Positions 44,411 to 53,481 of a stretch of DNA of 64,000 nucleotides are shown one piece after another. A model generated the notes under the pieces. It was not told where the DNA came from and did not search any database. It was given only the letters and a program-made list of their open reading frames with translations. This DNA is from Legionella fallonii LLAP-10. Lineage in GTDB: Bacteria > Pseudomonadota > Gammaproteobacteria > Legionellales > Legionellaceae. A program made the translations under genes and the position numbers. The first letter of the stretch is position 1. Each line of letters starts with the position of its first letter. The stretch is taken from the NCBI RefSeq assembly GCF_000953135.1, contig NZ_LN614827.1:2695001-2759000 (forward strand). Direction: 5' to 3'.

Positions 44411-44613
44411 CGTTACTTGATATGGCAGAGCTTGAAGCAGTTAAGAAACAAAATAAAGTAGGTATTGGAGTAGGGCTTTATGATGGCTATGGTAGTGCGC
44501 AGAGATTGTATATTAAAAGAGGCTATATACCCGATGGGTTGGGTGTTACTTACGATTATAATCATGTTACTCCCGGTGCCGATGTTTGCCTTGATGACGA
44601 TTTAGTACTTTAG
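44411..44613 (+). pseudogene. C-terminal fragment of a GNAT acetyltransferase
   Basis: The frame LLDMAELEAVKKQNKVGIGV, then GSAQRLYIKRGYIPDGLGVTY and a DDDLVL ending, is the C-terminal third of a common GNAT family. The N-terminal two thirds are missing, replaced by the serine hydrolase remnant. An ATG at 44422 could start a 63-residue product, but it would lack the acetyl-CoA core. Confidence 0.7.
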
Positions 44614-44649
44614 TTTATTAAGGAGTTTTTGTGAAACTAAAAGTGCATT

Positions 44650-45663
44650 ATGACAACTGAACCTGTGCCAGGAAATGACCATCAGAATAAAGAAATCATC
44701 CAATGGGGTTGCAAATACCTTTCGTCCCATAGGTATACACTAAAAAGCAACCAGCCAGAAATTGTGCAAGAAACACCTTGGTCTTATGTGGTCCGTTTTG
44801 CAACATCTGATGGTTACATTTATTTGAAACATACTCCAGAGCAACTTGCATTGGAGGCGACCATTATCAAAACTTTGCATGCTCAATTTCATGCTTCTGT
44901 TCCAAAAGTTATCGCGCACAATGCTGAATTAAACTGCTTTTTAATGGAAGATGCAGGCAAATCATTAAGAGGAATGCTAAAACAGAAATTCGATGAAGCA
45001 TTGCTTTGCAAAGCTATTGACCAATTTACATCACTTCAGATATCAGTTGCAGATCGTGTCGATGTTTTTCTTGATATCGGAGTTCCAGATTGGCGATTAG
45101 ATAAATTTCCTGATTTATACAACGAGCTGATTTCACAAAAAGATTTATTGATAGATGATGGGTTATCAGAAATAGAGATTAGTCAATTGGAGGCACTGGG
45201 TCCAAAAATTTCACATTTATGTAAAAAATTATCTGACTATTCTATCAAACAAACCATTGTTCAACCTGATTTTAATGACAATAACACGCTCATAGACGAT
45301 ATATCGCAAGATATCACCATCATTGATTTGGGTGAAATAGCGATTTCGCATCCATTTTTTTCGCTGCTAAACTGTTTGCTACAAATTAAAAAACATCACG
45401 CACTAACAGACAAAGATGATACCTATCTGAGAATCAAAGATTGTTGTCTTAAAAATTATTTGAATTCTGAATCTAAAAAGCACTTGTTAGATGCTTTTTC
45501 AACAGCAGGCATATTATTTTTCATTTATGGCGCATTAAGCAGTAATCGATTGATAAGCGCATGTGATAAAGCAAAATTTACATCATCATTTCAAAGGCAT
45601 GGAAAGCCCAGTAATCCATTGAAAGAATTTATAGCCGCATGTAATGCGGAGGATCAAGGATGA
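44650..45663 (+). CDS. Aminoglycoside-phosphotransferase-fold kinase
   Basis: In this 337-residue protein the N-lobe carries YVVRFATSDGYIYLKHTPEQ (ATP lysine) and FLMEDAGKSLRGML (hinge). The catalytic loop reads IVQPDFNDNNTLI, with the usual His of HxDxxxxN replaced by Gln, and IDLGEIAISHP carries the metal-binding Asp. APH-fold kinases phosphorylate antibiotics, sugars or amino alcohols; substrate is unknown. The ATG lacks a close ribosome binding site: AAGGAG at 44620 serves instead a GTG nonapeptide frame overlapping the start. It overlaps the next gene by 4 bases. Confidence 0.75.
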   Translation: MTTEPVPGNDHQNKEIIQWGCKYLSSHRYTLKSNQPEIVQETPWSYVVRFATSDGYIYLKHTPEQLALEATIIKTLHAQFHASVPKVIAHNAELNCFLMEDAGKSLRGMLKQKFDEALLCKAIDQFTSLQISVADRVDVFLDIGVPDWRLDKFPDLYNELISQKDLLIDDGLSEIEISQLEALGPKISHLCKKLSDYSIKQTIVQPDFNDNNTLIDDISQDITIIDLGEIAISHPFFSLLNCLLQIKKHHALTDKDDTYLRIKDCCLKNYLNSESKKHLLDAFSTAGILFFIYGALSSNRLISACDKAKFTSSFQRHGKPSNPLKEFIAACNAEDQG

Positions 45664-46208
45664 ATACAATTGAAAATCTTAATTTCTTTTTGTTCACTGG
45701 TGGTCCTGGTGCCGGGAAATCAACGGTACTAAATGAATTATCACGCCAAGGTTTCTCCGTTGTACCAGAGGTAGCACGGGCCATTATCAAGGAGCAAAAT
45801 GCCATTGGTGGTAATGCCACCCATAACGGTAATAGAACCATATATTGTGATTTGATGTTAATGAAATCCATTGAGGATTACATAAAAAACTCAACCCTTA
45901 ATGAGGTAGTCTTCTTTGACAGGGGCATTCCCGATTTGTACAGCTATTCAAATAGATTTTGTGGTGGTGTAGACTCTGCAATACAAGACGCAGTTAACCA
46001 CTTTCGGTATAATCCACAAGTATTCCTTTTTCCCCCATGGCCTGAAATTTATTGCCATGATACTGAGAGAAAACAAGATTTTCAGGAAGCAATAGATACC
46101 TATCATGCAGTTAAAGAAGGTTATAATGCCTGCGGATACTCTGTTATAGAGGTGCCTAAATGTTCCATAAAAGCACGTGCTGACTTTATTTTAAAATATA
46201 TAGAGTAG
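45660..46208 (+). CDS. P-loop ATPase/kinase, AAA_28-like
   Basis: The 182-residue protein has FFLFTGGPGAGKSTVLNELS, VVPEVARAIIKEQNAIGGNA, VFFDRGIPDLYSYSNRFCGG and ERKQDFQEAIDTYH. It is a clear paralogue of the protein encoded at 21937, sharing every motif. It overlaps the preceding kinase gene (ATGA), so the two are probably co-translated and may act on related substrates. Function remains unassigned in the family. Confidence 0.84.
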   Translation: MNTIENLNFFLFTGGPGAGKSTVLNELSRQGFSVVPEVARAIIKEQNAIGGNATHNGNRTIYCDLMLMKSIEDYIKNSTLNEVVFFDRGIPDLYSYSNRFCGGVDSAIQDAVNHFRYNPQVFLFPPWPEIYCHDTERKQDFQEAIDTYHAVKEGYNACGYSVIEVPKCSIKARADFILKYIE

Positions 46209-46290
46209 CCAAAACAGGGTAACACTAACTGATATAATAATCCCGACCAAGAAAATGCTATTGGTCTCTTCCAATAAATAACGAATAAAA

Positions 46291-47052
46291 ATGAATAATG
46301 AATTAAACGCATTCCACAGAACTGCAACTAACTTCTTCTCCCTAGTTAGCTTTAAGCAAATGAACTATGACAATCTCATTGCTTTTGCTACCGGGGTACA
46401 AGCATCTGGATTAAATCCTGTTATAGTCAATAAAGTAGATGATGCATTTTTGACAAATTTATCGAGTTGCCAATCTTTTTATCTAAAGAACAATTTACCT
46501 TGGGCATTAATCTTACCCGAATATTTATATAATGAGCATGTCGCTGAACTATTAAAAAACCAAGGATTTATCTTGGCTGATAAAGGTGTTGCTATGGCTG
46601 TGCTGATTGAAGCCATTAACTTCCCCTCATTTGATTCACCGATGAAAATCAAAGAAATGAAAAAAGATTTAAACACATGGAGCCTCCCATTGGTCGCGTT
46701 TGACCCTGCATCTGAGCTGTCAGAAGAGTACCCTGAAAGACATCGCCTAGCATCAGAGTCTGGCGCATTACTTTATCATTTTTCTGGTTTTATTCATGAT
46801 AAGGTTGTGTGTTCTTTGTCTTTATCCTTCTGTGATAATAAGGCACGTATTGATGATGTAGCCACTATGCCTGCTTACCAGAAAAGAGGTTATGCTACAC
46901 AGCTGATTTATGCTGCACTAGACTATGTTAAGCAATTAAACAGTACTCATTGTTTTCTAGAGGCTTCTAGCTCTGGATTGGATTTATACAAAAAAATAGG
47001 ATTTCATGAGTTGTTCGTTAATCGCTATTATGAGCCCTCACCCATTATTTAA
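46291..47052 (+). CDS. GNAT-family N-acetyltransferase
   Basis: The 253-residue protein has its GNAT domain in the C-terminal half: IDDVATMPAYQKRGYATQLI supplies the acetyl-CoA loop (QKRGYA) and SSSGLDLYKKIGFHELF the C-terminal strand. The N-terminal 120 residues resemble a partial second GNAT-like lobe. Substrate is unknown. It lies between the AAA_28 ATPase and the interrupted phosphotransferase. Confidence 0.8.
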   Translation: MNNELNAFHRTATNFFSLVSFKQMNYDNLIAFATGVQASGLNPVIVNKVDDAFLTNLSSCQSFYLKNNLPWALILPEYLYNEHVAELLKNQGFILADKGVAMAVLIEAINFPSFDSPMKIKEMKKDLNTWSLPLVAFDPASELSEEYPERHRLASESGALLYHFSGFIHDKVVCSLSLSFCDNKARIDDVATMPAYQKRGYATQLIYAALDYVKQLNSTHCFLEASSSGLDLYKKIGFHELFVNRYYEPSPII

Positions 47053-47065
47053 TTGTGAATTAACC

Positions 47066-48046
47066 ATGACATTTAAAGCAAACTGGGAAAAAGTAGACGA
47101 GCAAATTCAGCTGCCAGTTCAGACCATTGAGTCTATGGTAAAGATGGCCTTTCCTAATAAGAAGATGTCTTCCTATAAGATAATTTCTGGTGGCTGTGCC
47201 AATTTAAACATCCAAATCAACTTGGAGGCGGATAACACACCCTATATTTTGCGCGTTTATTTGCGAGATAAAGAAGCTGCATACCGTGAAAAAAATTTGA
47301 GCTTACTTTTAAAACGAACTGTTCCAATACCACAAGTCAATTTTATTGGAGATTATGATAATAATCGCTTTGCAATCACCGAATATATCCACGGAATTAC
47401 CCTCCGTGATCTGTTACTGGGTACTCAATCCTACGACCTGAATTCGATTATGTTTTCTGTAGGGAAGATGCTATCTATCATTCAAACTAACCGCTTTGAC
47501 TCTGCTGGTTTTTTCAATAAAGAATTAATGGTAGCTGAAATAACAACCAAAGATGCCTTGCTGCAATATGATCAAGAGAGTTTGAATCATACATTAGTGA
47601 TTCAAACCTTAGGCAACGAAGTCATTACAAAGTAAAAGCTACATATAGATCACTTTAAATCATATATTCCAGATGATCATGAAAATCACTTAGTTCATGG
47701 AGACTTTGATCCCGCTAATATTCTGGTTGATATAAAAAATGGGCAATGGGAAATTACAGGGATTTTAGATTGGGAATTTTCTTTTTCTGGCTCTCCCCTT
47801 TGGGATGTAGCCAACATGCTCCGTTATGCCCATCAAATGCCTGTTCAATTTGAGGAATCATTTTTAAAAGGGTTAAAGGAAGGTTATACTCTTCCACCGG
47901 ACTTTCACGTTAGTATCTACTTTCTTAATTTGTCATCCCTACTTGATTGCCTCGCGCGATGCCCTTATGGTCCACATTCAAATCAGTGTAGTGATATTCG
48001 TGCACTTATTTATTTTTTTATCAAGCAACTGGATAATGCATTATGA
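47066..48046 (+). pseudogene. Aminoglycoside-phosphotransferase-fold kinase interrupted by an in-frame TAA
   Basis: The frame from the ATG at 47066 encodes a kinase N-lobe (YILRVYLRDKEAAYREKNLS, FAITEYIHGITLRDLL) and hits TAA at 47633-47635. The same frame resumes at once and contains the intact catalytic loop LVHGDFDPANILVD and ILDWEFSFSGSPLWDVANML. One base change would restore a protein of about 326 residues. No length change has occurred, so the lesion looks recent. The final codons overlap the next gene's start (ATGA). Confidence 0.82.
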
Positions 48047-49008
48047 GTACTCAAAGAATAATTGAAGTTGTTCCCTATAATCCAGAGTGGCCCAATTTAT
48101 ATAATATGGAAGCAAGTCGTATCAAAGAAGCTCTTGGAGAAAATTGCATTGGCATTCATCACATTGGATCTACTTCTGTGCCAGGCCTAGCAGCGAAACC
48201 GGTGATTGACATGATTCCAGTAGTTCGTGACATCATGAAAGTCGACAACTCTAACAATGCTATGCCGCTATTGGGTTATGAAGCAAAGGGTGAGTATGGA
48301 ATTGCATTTAGGCGATACTTTCAGAAAGGGGCTGAATTTAGAACCCATCATGCTCATGTATTTGAAGAAGGCTGTCCTGAAATTGAAAGACACTTAAAAT
48401 TTCGTGATTGGATGAGCTCCCATCCCACTGACCGGGATGCTTATGCAGCACTGAAACAAGAGTTGGCTAAAAATCATCCCAATGACATCATGGCTTATTG
48501 TCTAGGCAAAGAGGCATTTATTGCAGACATTGATAATAAAGCTGGGTGTTTTGGACTTCGCATAGTGAAATCATTAACTCCCCGTGAATGGGAAGCAGTG
48601 CGTCATTTTCGTCAACACTATTTTTTTGATAAAGTACCTGTATCAGATCCATATACCTGGACCTTTGATCACGAAGCTCATGTCCACTTTATTCTTTATA
48701 AAGGAACCCAGATTAAGGGTTATGCTCATATTCAATTTTGGCCAGAGCAAAGAGCCGCGCTTCGTATCATGGTTATTGAAGAACATTCGAGAAATCAGGG
48801 AATAGGCGGAGCATTTCTAAAACTTTGTGAACGTTGGTTATATCAACAAGGCATTGTTGTATTGCAAATGGAGTCTTCACCCGAAGCGAAAAAATTTTAT
48901 GTGCACCAAGGATATATTGAAATGCCATTTAACGACCCTGAAAATGGCTTAAGCTTCCCGCAAGATATCCCCATGGGTAAAATGCTTGTTAAAAATAATA
49001 TTACATAG
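48043..49008 (+). CDS. GrpB/UPF0157 domain fused to a GNAT acetyltransferase
   Basis: In this 321-residue protein, residues 1-165 are a GrpB (UPF0157) nucleotidyltransferase-fold domain (VPYNPEWPNLYNMEASRI, HHIGSTSVPGLAAKPVIDM). Residues about 175-315 are a GNAT domain (RIMVIEEHSRNQGIGGAFLK, with the acetyl-CoA loop RNQGIG, and SSPEAKKFYVHQGY). This two-domain layout is known from other bacteria; its substrate is not. Its start overlaps the interrupted kinase gene. Confidence 0.85.
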   Translation: MSTQRIIEVVPYNPEWPNLYNMEASRIKEALGENCIGIHHIGSTSVPGLAAKPVIDMIPVVRDIMKVDNSNNAMPLLGYEAKGEYGIAFRRYFQKGAEFRTHHAHVFEEGCPEIERHLKFRDWMSSHPTDRDAYAALKQELAKNHPNDIMAYCLGKEAFIADIDNKAGCFGLRIVKSLTPREWEAVRHFRQHYFFDKVPVSDPYTWTFDHEAHVHFILYKGTQIKGYAHIQFWPEQRAALRIMVIEEHSRNQGIGGAFLKLCERWLYQQGIVVLQMESSPEAKKFYVHQGYIEMPFNDPENGLSFPQDIPMGKMLVKNNIT

Positions 49009-49020
49009 AGACAGAAAATC

Positions 49021-49929
49021 ATGGCAAAAATGCATGAAAATGAGCTTGAAATAGACGAAGGTCTTGTACATAAACTTCTTAAAAATCAGTGCTCTCATTG
49101 GGCTAATCTGCTCATAAATCCTATATTATCAAGTGGAACAGACAATGCGTTATTTCGTTTAGGTAGTGAGTATGTTGTTCGTCTTCCTCGAATCGAATGG
49201 GCTCCAGGAAGTATCAATAAAAGTATTAATAAAGAATATGAGTGGATTCCGAAAATTGCTCGACTTTTGAAAATATCGGTCTCTGAACCTTTGTTCAAAG
49301 GTAATCCTGAAGAGTTCTACCCTTGGGTTTGGACAGTGACCAAATGGAATGAGGGACATAACCCAAATTTTGAAGAAGATAAGGAATATGAACTTCTTGC
49401 TAAGGACTTGGCTTTGTTTTTAAACGATCTACACGAAATAAAACTATCAGATGGCCCTACTTCCCGCCGCGGTATTCCCCTAAAAACAAAAGAACTCGAT
49501 GAAGAGACACGGAAAGCTATAGGTGAACTTGAAGGAGAAATTGATCTTCAATCCATAGCTTCTTTATGGAATCAGCTATCAAATGTCCCCTATTGGAACA
49601 AGGAACCTGTATGGGTTCATGGAGACTTTTTACCCGGAAATATTTTAGTTCAAGGCAATCGGCTAAATGCGGTGATTGATTTCTCCGATTTAGGTATAGG
49701 TGATCCTGCTTGTGATCTGGTTATCGCTTGGAGTTTACTTAACTCACATTCAAGAAGAATCTTTAGGGAAAATCTACAACATATTGATGATGATACATGG
49801 GAAAGAGGTAAGGGCTGGGCTCTATCAATTGCACTTATTATGTTGCCGTATTATAAGAATTCAAATCCTGTTTTAGCAACGCTTGCAAGACGAATGCTGG
49901 AAAATGTGAAAGAGAAAAAAAACTTATGA
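49021..49929 (+). CDS. Aminoglycoside-phosphotransferase-fold kinase
   Basis: The 302-residue protein has the N-lobe YVVRLPRIEWAPGS (the ATP-lysine site here is Arg/Pro-rich), hinge WTVTKWNEGHNP, catalytic loop WVHGDFLPGNILVQ and AVIDFSDLGIGDPACDL. All catalytic positions of the APH family are present, so it is probably active. The sequence style matches the chromosomal APH subfamily often annotated as aminoglycoside kinase, but activity on a drug is not shown. It overlaps the next gene by 4 bases. Confidence 0.84.
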   Translation: MAKMHENELEIDEGLVHKLLKNQCSHWANLLINPILSSGTDNALFRLGSEYVVRLPRIEWAPGSINKSINKEYEWIPKIARLLKISVSEPLFKGNPEEFYPWVWTVTKWNEGHNPNFEEDKEYELLAKDLALFLNDLHEIKLSDGPTSRRGIPLKTKELDEETRKAIGELEGEIDLQSIASLWNQLSNVPYWNKEPVWVHGDFLPGNILVQGNRLNAVIDFSDLGIGDPACDLVIAWSLLNSHSRRIFRENLQHIDDDTWERGKGWALSIALIMLPYYKNSNPVLATLARRMLENVKEKKNL

Positions 49930-50957
49930 CTATTAAAGACATTGAATTCCAACTCAAAATAATTAAAGCAACTATAGATGATTATCCAACCGTTCAAAAT
50001 ATGGCGCGATTTTATGTTTATGATATGTCCAGAAGTTGCGGTTTCATCAGCGATGATTGGGCCTGTCCATCTGATGGGCTTTATGAAAGTTATGACTTTA
50101 AAGTGTATTTTGATAATCCCCAAAGGCAAGCATTTCTAATCAAAGTCCATGATGAATTAGCAGGCTTTGCTCTGCTGAATAAAGAAGGTACACAACCCAA
50201 CATTAATTGGAATATGGGAGAATTTTTTATCCTCGCTAAATTTCAAGGGAGTGGAATAGGGAGCCGTGCAGCCCATGAGGTTTGGAAAACACATCCTGGC
50301 CTTTGGGAAGTATCTGTCATTCCTGAGAATAAGCCCGCTTTAGCATTTTGGCGTAAAACGATCTCGACTTTTACAGTAGGTAACTATACTGAAGAACTCA
50401 AAGCAATTACATATGATTCACATCAACCAGAACGTTATATTTTAAGCTTTGATACGCACAGCAATTCATCAATTAATAACACTGATGATAACAACAGCTT
50501 AAAAATCACCTTTGTTGATAGCTTAAGTGATGAGCTTGACAAGCGCATGACAGACGGTTTCATTGCCTATGAAAAAAATCATGGCATTGATGTAAATTAC
50601 AAACGATTTTCAGTAGTGCTATCCAAGGAGAACAATTGTGTTTGTGGCGTGATCAATGCCTTCACTGCCTTTGCCGAAATCTATGTTGATGATATTTGGG
50701 TAGATAGTGCCTATCGTGGCAGAGGGTTTGGAAAAAAATTATTACAGGCTCTTGAAGATCATTTTAAAGGACAAGGATTTAATAACATCAATCTTGTGAC
50801 CAGTGCTTTTCAAGCACCAGAGTTTTATAAAAAATGCGGGTTCACAGCCGAATTTACCCGAATAAATAAAATTAATCCCCAGCTTTCAAAAACATTCTTT
50901 GTGAAATTTTTTGAAGAAGAAAACCAAACTCAAGGTTTACTTAAGTATTCAGAGTAA
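49926..50957 (+). CDS. Tandem-domain GNAT acetyltransferase
   Basis: In this 343-residue protein, residues about 1-165 form one GNAT domain (NMGEFFILAKFQGSGIGSRA; VIPENKPALAFWRK) and about 185-335 a second (EIYVDDIWVDSAYRGRGFGK; TSAFQAPEFYKKCGF). Both have an acetyl-CoA loop (FQGSGIG and YRGRGFG). It starts within the stop of the preceding kinase gene. Double-GNAT proteins occur in acetylation of antibiotics and small metabolites; the target here is unknown. Confidence 0.85.
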   Translation: MTIKDIEFQLKIIKATIDDYPTVQNMARFYVYDMSRSCGFISDDWACPSDGLYESYDFKVYFDNPQRQAFLIKVHDELAGFALLNKEGTQPNINWNMGEFFILAKFQGSGIGSRAAHEVWKTHPGLWEVSVIPENKPALAFWRKTISTFTVGNYTEELKAITYDSHQPERYILSFDTHSNSSINNTDDNNSLKITFVDSLSDELDKRMTDGFIAYEKNHGIDVNYKRFSVVLSKENNCVCGVINAFTAFAEIYVDDIWVDSAYRGRGFGKKLLQALEDHFKGQGFNNINLVTSAFQAPEFYKKCGFTAEFTRINKINPQLSKTFFVKFFEEENQTQGLLKYSE

Positions 50958-50962
50958 TAATT

Positions 50963-51507
50963 ATGAATAGCAACAATGATGATTTTAAAATTGAAACCCA
51001 AAGATTAGTACTTCGTCCATTTAACTTTGAAGATTTAGATGCTTTTTCTTTAATATGCTCAGATCCGAAGGTAATGCGCTTTATTGGAGATGGACAACCT
51101 CTTGATAAAGAGACCGTTAGAGCGCGAATGGAATCCTGGATAACTTCATATGAAGAGCAAGGATTCGGATTGTTAGCTCTCACCTTAAAAAAAACGGCAA
51201 ACTTTTAGGATTTTGTGGCTTAATGCCGCAAGTAGTTGATGACGAGTCCTATATCGAACTTGGCTATAGACTTGATAGTGCTTTTTGGGGGCAAGGAATT
51301 GCAAGTGAGGCTGCCAAAGGTGTAAGAGACTTCGCATTCAAACAGTTAAAGCTAACTCATCTTATTTCTATCATCCACGTGGATAATTTAGCTTCAAAAA
51401 AAGTAGCACAAAATATTGGAATGAATCATTTGAAACGGACTCATTTTAAGGGTGTTTTAGTCGATGTTTATTTTATGAAACCTAATATTTTTTTGGATAA
51501 AAAATGA
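50963..51507 (+). pseudogene. RimJ/RimL-type GNAT gene split by a frameshift in an A8 tract
   Basis: The first frame (50963-51208) reads TQRLVLRPFNFEDLDAFSLI and runs out soon after LTLKKTANF. The second (about 51196-51507) reads LLGFCGLMPQ then YIELGYRLDSAFWGQGIAS and IHVDNLASKKVAQNIGM. At 51187-51194 there are eight A residues; nine would fuse the frames as LKKNGKLLGFCGL. This is a slip in a homopolymer: either a disabled gene, phase variation or slippage-dependent expression. The downstream end overlaps the next start. Confidence 0.82.
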
Positions 51508-51971
51508 TAACAATTGATCTCCTTAAAAATCACCAAGACTCAATTCCTAGACTTGCCACAATTTGGCATGAAGTCCTTGGTAGAATATGGGTACCTGATG
51601 TTCCTATTGAACGAGTCATTCAAAAATATGATTCCCATTTAAATGACTCTCAATTACCTATAACTTTTGTGGCAACAGATGGTGAGAAGCCAGTAGGCAT
51701 GTGTAGTTTAAGAGAAAATGATGGAATACGACCAGACCTAACACCTTGGCTAGGATCACTTGTTGTATCACCGGCCTATCAAAAGCAAGGGATAGCCCCA
51801 TCGCTTATTGAGGCAACCCAACAAAAGGCAAATGATTTGGGTTTTAAAAAAATTTATCTGTTCGCCTTTGATCCCACCATTCCTGATTATTATTCTCGTC
51901 TTGGATGGAGCGTAATAGGAATTGATGTGTTTAAAGGACACACTGTGACCGTAATGGAATTTCACTTATGA
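51504..51971 (+). CDS. GNAT-family N-acetyltransferase
   Basis: The 155-residue protein has PWLGSLVVSPAYQKQGIAPS (acetyl-CoA loop YQKQGIA) and FDPTIPDYYSRLGWSVIG, a compact single-domain GNAT. It is in the overlapping + strand series, starting in the stop of the frameshifted GNAT and followed by an overlapping methyltransferase stub. Substrate is unknown. Confidence 0.82.
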   Translation: MITIDLLKNHQDSIPRLATIWHEVLGRIWVPDVPIERVIQKYDSHLNDSQLPITFVATDGEKPVGMCSLRENDGIRPDLTPWLGSLVVSPAYQKQGIAPSLIEATQQKANDLGFKKIYLFAFDPTIPDYYSRLGWSVIGIDVFKGHTVTVMEFHL

Positions 51972-52054
51972 CAAAATCCTTGGATACCTATTTAGATTTA
52001 TGCACCCAAGTGTATGATTTGAGTAAACCACCCTCTCCTGGAGTTAATGTGTGA
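51968..52054 (+). pseudogene. 28-codon stub of a SAM methyltransferase N-terminus
   Basis: The frame MTKSLDTYLDLCTQVYDLSK, ending PPSPGVNV, resembles the opening of a class I methyltransferase family (LDTYLDLCTQVYDLSKP is familiar from such proteins). Nothing of the SAM-binding core follows. It overlaps the stop of the gene before it and the GTG start of the kinase after it, so it looks like an internal deletion that kept translational coupling. Confidence 0.45.
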
Positions 52055-53034
52055 AAAATTATCCGATAGAGTCGATTTGCTCTTACTTTAAACTAGGCAC
52101 GCCCATAAAGCCTCCAACAAGAATTTATGGAGGACTACTCAACATAATGTGGCGCGTAGAGACTGATAAAAATATTTATGCAGTAAAACAGTTATCCAGG
52201 GATATCAATCTGTCTGATAATCACATTATTGAAAATTATAACCTTACCGAGCATATTGCTTCTCAATTTATTCAAAAGGGTATCCCTGCTGTTTGCGCCA
52301 TGGAACAAGCAGGTAGCTATTTATTTATAATCGATGACGTAGGATTTTTGGTTTATCCGTGGGTTGTTGCCAAAGCACAGCATAAAGACACTGTATCGGA
52401 ATCTCAGGCCCTGCAAATTGCAGTGATTCTAGCTCGTTTGCATGAGATTAATCTACAAGTTCCAGAGATTTTAGAGCCCGAATATGATATTCATACAAAC
52501 GATAATCTTATTGCCTTAACTCAAAGAGCCGAAGAATACCGTAGCTCATTCTCCATGCTTTTAAATAAGCATCTTGCAGATTTACTCAGTGCAAATACTG
52601 CTTACCATCAGGCGGTTCCAGTTCTTAAAAAACATAGTGTTGTAAGTCATGGTGATTTGGACCAAAAAAATGTTTTATGGGATAAGGCTAATAATCCAAT
52701 TCTCATCGATTGGGAATCTGCTCGCAAATTGAATCCAACGTATGAAATCATCAATGGCAGTTTAGATTGGAGTGGGATCACAACACAGTTTAATCCTGAG
52801 TTGTTCAATAAAATGATTCAGGCATACAAAAACGCTGGTGGTATTATTAACAAATCAGATTTTGAAGCATCATTCTATGGGGTTTTAGGAAATTGGATAA
52901 ATTGGTTCGCTTATAACATAAAGCGTTCTTGCAACCCACTAGACTCTGAACAGCGTTTAATGGGAATAGGACAAGTGACCCAGGTTATACCTACAATATT
53001 GCGTATAAACGACTTAATTAAAAAGCAAGTATGA
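52051..53034 (+). CDS. Aminoglycoside-phosphotransferase-fold kinase
   Basis: The 327-residue protein starts with GTG inside the preceding stop (GTGA). It has IYAVKQLSRDINLSDN (ATP lysine), YLFIIDDVGFLVYPWV (hinge), the catalytic loop VVSHGDLDQKNVLWD and NPILIDWESARKLNPTYEI. All catalytic residues are present. The pattern is close to homoserine-kinase-II/APH-type enzymes; substrate is unknown. It is the third kinase of the array with full-length coding sequence. Confidence 0.82.
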   Translation: MKNYPIESICSYFKLGTPIKPPTRIYGGLLNIMWRVETDKNIYAVKQLSRDINLSDNHIIENYNLTEHIASQFIQKGIPAVCAMEQAGSYLFIIDDVGFLVYPWVVAKAQHKDTVSESQALQIAVILARLHEINLQVPEILEPEYDIHTNDNLIALTQRAEEYRSSFSMLLNKHLADLLSANTAYHQAVPVLKKHSVVSHGDLDQKNVLWDKANNPILIDWESARKLNPTYEIINGSLDWSGITTQFNPELFNKMIQAYKNAGGIINKSDFEASFYGVLGNWINWFAYNIKRSCNPLDSEQRLMGIGQVTQVIPTILRINDLIKKQV

Positions 53035-53053
53035 TTGAGGTAAACCTTAAAAA

Positions 53054-53473
53054 ATGACTTATCAATTATCCTTTGAGAACAACCCAAATCAAGAAGACAT
53101 CCAAGTTCTTGGCAATGCTATTATGAAACAAGCTACCCAGAAGAAGGGGTTTAATCCTTTGGATTTCTTTGCTTTCTTTATCCGTGATGCAGACAATACC
53201 ATCGTGGGTGGCTGTAATGGGAGTGCACTTTATGGATGTCTTTATATCGATCAGCTTTGGGTAAGTGATTTGCTACGTAAACAAGGTTGGGGAGCAGCAC
53301 TTATAAAAGCAGCTCTACAATATGGTAAAGAAAACGGCTGTACTTTTGCCACCGTAAATACCTTTGATTGGGAAGCTTTAGGTTTTTATCAAAAAACAGG
53401 CTTTAAGATTGAGTTTGAAAGGCATGGATTCCTCAAAGATTCAGTATTTTATTTTTTACGCAAGAATTTCTGA
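53054..53473 (+). CDS. GNAT-family N-acetyltransferase
   Basis: The 139-residue protein has IVGGCNGSALYGCLYIDQLW, then SDLLRKQGWGAALIKAALQY (acetyl-CoA loop RKQGWG) and WEALGFYQKTGFKIEFER. It is paralogous to the protein encoded at 56297 and its last codons recur as a remnant at 29194. It converges on the serine hydrolase-S41 gene with 8 bases between stops. Substrate is unknown. Confidence 0.84.
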   Translation: MTYQLSFENNPNQEDIQVLGNAIMKQATQKKGFNPLDFFAFFIRDADNTIVGGCNGSALYGCLYIDQLWVSDLLRKQGWGAALIKAALQYGKENGCTFATVNTFDWEALGFYQKTGFKIEFERHGFLKDSVFYFLRKNF

Positions 53474-53481
53474 TCTTCATA

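Noticed and set aside
44631..44660. Nine-codon GTG frame behind AAGGAG as a leader peptide
   Set aside because: It has the better ribosome binding site but no attenuator-type hairpins or codon runs; it may only couple translation to the ATG at 44650.
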